A stretch of 8,719 bases of DNA, taken from the NCBI GenBank assembly GCA_050999155.1, contig JBPCPM010000154.1:1-8719 (forward strand), in the 5' to 3' direction. This document shows, piece by piece, positions 6,576 through 8,719 of the stretch. This DNA comes from JBPCPM01 sp050999155 (lineage in GTDB: Bacteria; Actinomycetota; Thermoleophilia; Solirubrobacterales; 70-9). A model generated the notes under the pieces. The model did no database searches. It saw only the letters and a program-made list of their open reading frames with translations, and was not told where the DNA came from. The position numbers and the translations under genes were made by a program. Every line of letters begins with the position of its first letter. The stretch's first letter is position 1.

Positions 6576-7698
6576 CGATGACCCGCTCCTGATCGGCGTC
6601 CGACAACGCCGGATGCAGGGGAAGGTTCAGACCCTCCTCCGCGAGCCGGTCGGTAACAGGCAGCACGGCGCGGCTCCCGAAGATCGGACTCCGATGCAAC
6701 GGAGCGAAGCGCAACGTCGTGTAGATGCCCTCTTCGAGAAGCACTGCTGCGAGACGATCGCGTCGCCCGTCGAGGACCCGGACGAAGTAGGTGAAATAGG
6801 AATGCCGGTCGTGCGGCGCGCCGCCCTTGGGCAAGGCGAGCCAATCCAGGCCGGCGAGCTCCTCGGCGTAGCGGTCCCAGATCTCCCTGCGGCGCGCCTG
6901 GTGCGCCGCGAGCTTTCGCAGCTGTACGAGGCCGATGCTCGCCGAGAGGTCGTTGGGTAGGACCTTCGGGAAGATGTGATCAATCTCCGCCTCCCACCAT
7001 CGTCCCCCCTCGGCCGCCCGGCTGAACCCGGCTCCGCTGAGTCCGCAGTAGCGCATCGACCGCACCCGGGCCATCACCTCGGGCGATGGAGATGTCACAC
7101 CCCCGCCGTCGGGGGTCGCGAGGTTCTTGACGCTGTCGAAGCTGTAGATACCCACGTCGGCGAAGGTTCCGCAGCGCCGCCCATCGATCGCGGAGTCGAC
7201 CGCGTGCGCCGCGTCCTCGATGATCGGAAAACCCAGCTGCATGAGATCGGCCATCCGGGCCGGTAGCCCCGCGTAGTGGACCACCATGATGGCCCCGGTT
7301 CGCCGGGAGCGCACGTGAGCGACGGATTCGGGATCGAGGTTCTGGGTGTCGAGTTCGACATCGGCGAACACCGGTCGGTGGCCGGCCAGCACGATGGCGT
7401 GGGCGCAGGCCACCCAGGTAAACGACGGCACCACGACCTCAGACTTCTGCGGGAGGTCCAGTGCCGCGACAGCCGCGTGCAGCGCGCTCGATCCGCTGTT
7501 GACCATTGCGAAATCGGCGCCAACCCACTCGCCGAAGACGCGCTCGAACTCCTTGACCTTCGGCCCATTGCCCATCCAGCCGGTCGAGACGCTCGGAGCA
7601 AGCTCCTCCAGCTCCCGAGCATCGGTCGAGCAGCCGAAAACCCCCACCACCTTCCGGGCGGGATCGTCGACGGCAGCGGATCGCGGCGAGGCTTTCAC
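6556..7698 (-). CDS. DegT/DnrJ/EryC1-family sugar aminotransferase, probable GDP-perosamine synthase
   Basis: A 380-residue PLP-dependent aminotransferase for nucleotide keto-sugars. STGWMGNGPKVKEFE (38-52) is the usual N-terminal substrate loop. NSGSSALHA (67-75) holds the PLP phosphate, EDAAHAVDSA (161-170) supplies the Asp that pairs with the pyridine nitrogen (Asp162), and SFDSVKNLATPDGGG (186-200) contains the Schiff-base lysine, Lys191. PNDLSASIGLVQLRKL (248-263) is the family dimer region. With gmd nearby and a PerB-type enzyme directly downstream, the best guess is C4 amination of GDP-4-keto-6-deoxy-D-mannose using glutamate; the sequence alone would also allow a UDP- or dTDP-4-keto-6-deoxyhexose. 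The start is a GTG at 7698-7696 overlapping the BKACE stop (GTGA) with no strong Shine-Dalgarno, which suggests translational coupling. Length is normal for the family. Confidence 0.88.
   Translation of the reverse strand: MKASPRSAAVDDPARKVVGVFGCSTDARELEELAPSVSTGWMGNGPKVKEFERVFGEWVGADFAMVNSGSSALHAAVAALDLPQKSEVVVPSFTWVACAHAIVLAGHRPVFADVELDTQNLDPESVAHVRSRRTGAIMVVHYAGLPARMADLMQLGFPIIEDAAHAVDSAIDGRRCGTFADVGIYSFDSVKNLATPDGGGVTSPSPEVMARVRSMRYCGLSGAGFSRAAEGGRWWEAEIDHIFPKVLPNDLSASIGLVQLRKLAAHQARRREIWDRYAEELAGLDWLALPKGGAPHDRHSYFTYFVRVLDGRRDRLAAVLLEEGIYTTLRFAPLHRSPIFGSRAVLPVTDRLAEEGLNLPLHPALSDADQERVIDAVRRF
6586..6590 (-). promoter_or_regulatory. Ribosome binding site of the N-acyltransferase
   Basis: AGGAG on the minus strand, inside the last codons of the aminotransferase gene and ten bases before the ATG at 6575-6573. 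It supports the upstream start and the 20-base overlap rather than a start after the aminotransferase stop. Confidence 0.5.
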
Positions 7699-8564
7699 GG
7701 AGAGCCCGCCGGCTGTGCGGTGGCGACCCCTAGGGTCCGGCGCGTCATCTGGGCTGTGGAGACCGTACGGCCGGCCAGGTCGGCGAGCCGCACGACCCGC
7801 TCCACGAGGGCGGAGTTCGTCGCCGGCGTCCGCAGCTTCCAGTCATACAGCGGATTGTCCTCGAGGCCGGTACGGACGTGGCCGCCCATGAACGCCGCGA
7901 GCCCATTCACCGTCAGCTGCGAGCGCCCGAACCCCCCGGCCGCCCACACCGTGTCCGGGGGAAGGCTCTCGACCAGGTGCACGAGGTCCCGCGGCCGCGC
8001 GGGCGCGGTGTTCGGACCCCCCAGGAGGAGGTTTGCGTACAGCGGACGTTCAAGGAGATCGCGCTCGAGGAGCGTTTCCGCGAGCTGGGCCATCCCGGTG
8101 TCGAAGATCTCCAGCTCGGGCTTGATGTTGTTCTCGCGCATCCGCGCGGCCAGCCGCTCGATCAGCTCCGGCGGATTGATGCTCGCCTCGTGGCGAAAGT
8201 TCAACGAACCAAGGGTGAGGCTCGCCATGTCCGGCCGGGCATCGCCCCGGAGGCCAAGCACGGCGCTGCGCTTCTCCGGGTCTGGGACGCTGCGACCACT
8301 GGTCGTGACACACACCACCGCTTCGGGGCAGCGCTCGCGTATCGCGGGAACAAACTCCTCGTAGGGCTCGCGACGCCAGGTCGGCCGCCCGTCGCCGCCA
8401 CGCGCATGGAGGTGGAGGATGCTCGCTCCAGCACCCACGCATCGCTCGGCGTCGGCGACGATCTGGTCCGGCGTGACGGGCACGTGAGGGACGCGTTCCG
8501 GCATCGGGACCATGCCGGTGATCGCTGCGTTGATGATCAGTGCATCGCCTGGTTGGCCTCCCAT
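7695..8564 (-). CDS. Beta-keto acid cleavage enzyme (BKACE, DUF849; Kce-like)
   Basis: A 289-residue TIM-barrel metalloenzyme of the family of 3-keto-5-aminohexanoate cleavage enzyme. These enzymes react a beta-keto acid with acetyl-CoA to give acetoacetate and a new acyl-CoA. ALIINAAITG (8-17) is the first strand. HLHAR (51-55) gives the zinc ligands His51 and His53, matching His46/His48 of Kce. GHVRTGLEDN (228-237) gives Arg231, Glu235 and Asp236, matching Arg226/Glu230/Asp231 with the same offset of five. SLTLGSLNF (115-123) and KPELEIFDTGM (148-158) are further hallmarks. The position of Kce Glu14, which contacts the substrate amino group, appears to be Val19 (TGMVP), so the substrate is probably not the classical one. 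The ATG at 8564 has GAGG five bases upstream; the frame is open further upstream but without family features. It heads the operon and overlaps the aminotransferase by GTGA. Confidence 0.9.
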   Translation of the reverse strand: MGGQPGDALIINAAITGMVPMPERVPHVPVTPDQIVADAERCVGAGASILHLHARGGDGRPTWRREPYEEFVPAIRERCPEAVVCVTTSGRSVPDPEKRSAVLGLRGDARPDMASLTLGSLNFRHEASINPPELIERLAARMRENNIKPELEIFDTGMAQLAETLLERDLLERPLYANLLLGGPNTAPARPRDLVHLVESLPPDTVWAAGGFGRSQLTVNGLAAFMGGHVRTGLEDNPLYDWKLRTPATNSALVERVVRLADLAGRTVSTAQMTRRTLGVATAQPAGSP

Positions 8565-8568
8565 CTCG

Positions 8569-8575
8569 TCCTCTC
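8569..8575 (-). promoter_or_regulatory. Ribosome binding site of the BKACE gene
   Basis: GAGAGGA on the minus strand; its GAGG core ends five bases before the ATG at 8564-8562. This decides the start, since the reading frame itself continues open upstream to the window edge. Confidence 0.6.
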
Positions 8576-8606
8576 GACATTCCGTTTGGGAGCGGCTTGC
8601 AGGGTA

Positions 8607-8624
8607 TCCGCGAGCGCTCGCGGA
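8607..8624. repeat. Perfect 18-base palindrome upstream of the BKACE operon
   Basis: TCCGCGAGCGCTCGCGGA reads the same on both strands with no mismatch. It lies 43 bases upstream of the BKACE ATG, in the only sizeable non-coding stretch of the window. As DNA it could be an operator for a dimeric regulator; as RNA it could fold a seven-base-pair stem with a GCGC loop. No T-run follows on either strand, so an intrinsic terminator is unlikely. TACCCT (minus strand, 8606-8601) directly abuts it and is a weak -10 candidate, which would put the dyad at a repressor position. Confidence 0.55.
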
Positions 8625-8719
8625 GGCCCCAATGTCTGTCACCTTGTCTCGCCGCAGGCACCTCCCCAACAAACGGTGCACAACCCGGCCAGGGTGCGTA
8701 TCGCGCTTTTGGCCTATTG

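Larger units (their letters stand above)
8565..8719 (-). promoter_or_regulatory. Leader/promoter region of the BKACE-aminotransferase-acyltransferase-GT operon
   Basis: These 155 bases precede the first gene of the minus-strand operon. The last 89 bases are near 60% GC by my count, visibly lower than the coding DNA, as expected for non-coding sequence. It contains the ribosome binding site and the 18-base palindrome. I cannot pick a convincing -35/-10 pair. A plus-strand frame starting at an ATG at 8632 with GGAGG five bases upstream stays open to the window end (29 codons) but has no recognisable content. Confidence 0.4.

Noticed and set aside
5599..6960. A 453-codon plus-strand open frame
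   Set aside because: It is antisense to the acyltransferase and parts of the aminotransferase and GT2 genes, whose motifs are unmistakable. Its own translation is low-complexity T/A/P/R without domain features.
7276..8364. A 362-codon plus-strand open frame
   Set aside because: Shadow of the BKACE and aminotransferase genes on the other strand; no recognisable motifs.
8607..8624. Reading the palindrome as an intrinsic terminator
   Set aside because: No run of T follows on either strand, and it lies upstream of a start codon rather than after a stop within the window.
8565..8681. A 39-residue N-terminal extension of the BKACE
   Set aside because: The family starts just before the first barrel strand; the ATG at 8564 has a good ribosome binding site, and the extension covers the palindrome and lower-GC leader.
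1..8719. CRISPR arrays, tRNA or rRNA genes, insertion sequences, integrases
   Set aside because: I saw no repeat-spacer periodicity, no tRNA-like or rRNA-like sequence, and no transposase or integrase motifs; nearly all sequence is accounted for by glycan-pathway genes.

Overview
The window is a GC-rich (clearly above 65% by eye), densely packed surface-glycan biosynthesis locus. The GC-rich third codon positions, GTG starts and stop/start overlaps would suit an actinobacterium or another high-GC lineage. There is no rRNA, marker gene or mobile element here, so the taxon cannot be fixed from the sequence.

Layout. Positions 1-739 (minus) hold the N-terminal 246 codons of a GT-A-type glycosyltransferase that runs off the left edge. 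It is divergent, across a 63-base gap, from a four-gene plus-strand operon at 803-4762: rmd (GDP-4-keto-6-deoxy-D-mannose reductase), gmd (GDP-mannose 4,6-dehydratase), a GT2 glycosyltransferase and a GT4-like glycosyltransferase. That operon meets a second, minus-strand operon at 4759-4762, where the two stop codons overlap. The second operon is transcribed from about 8564 down to 4759. It encodes a beta-keto acid cleavage enzyme (BKACE, DUF849 family), a DegT/DnrJ/EryC1 sugar aminotransferase, a PerB/PglD/NeuD-type hexapeptide N-acyltransferase and a second GT2 glycosyltransferase. All three junctions in it overlap (GTGA, 20 bases, GTGA). Upstream of it are 155 bases of leader or promoter DNA with a perfect 18-base palindrome.

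How the genes fit together. Gmd makes GDP-4-keto-6-deoxy-D-mannose. Rmd would reduce it to GDP-D-rhamnose. The aminotransferase and acyltransferase would convert the same intermediate to GDP-perosamine (GDP-4-amino-4,6-dideoxy-D-mannose) and then to an N-acyl form. Four glycosyltransferases would assemble the polymer or glycan. No flippase, ABC transporter, polymerase, initiating transferase or GDP-mannose supply gene is in the window.

The odd member is the BKACE. These enzymes use acetyl-CoA to split a beta-keto acid into acetoacetate and a new acyl-CoA. Its position as first gene, coupled to an aminotransferase and an N-acyltransferase, suggests (inference) that it supplies a non-acetyl acyl-CoA for decorating the amino sugar. 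That would be an unusual use of a family known from lysine fermentation and other catabolic routes, and it is the main hypothesis offered here.
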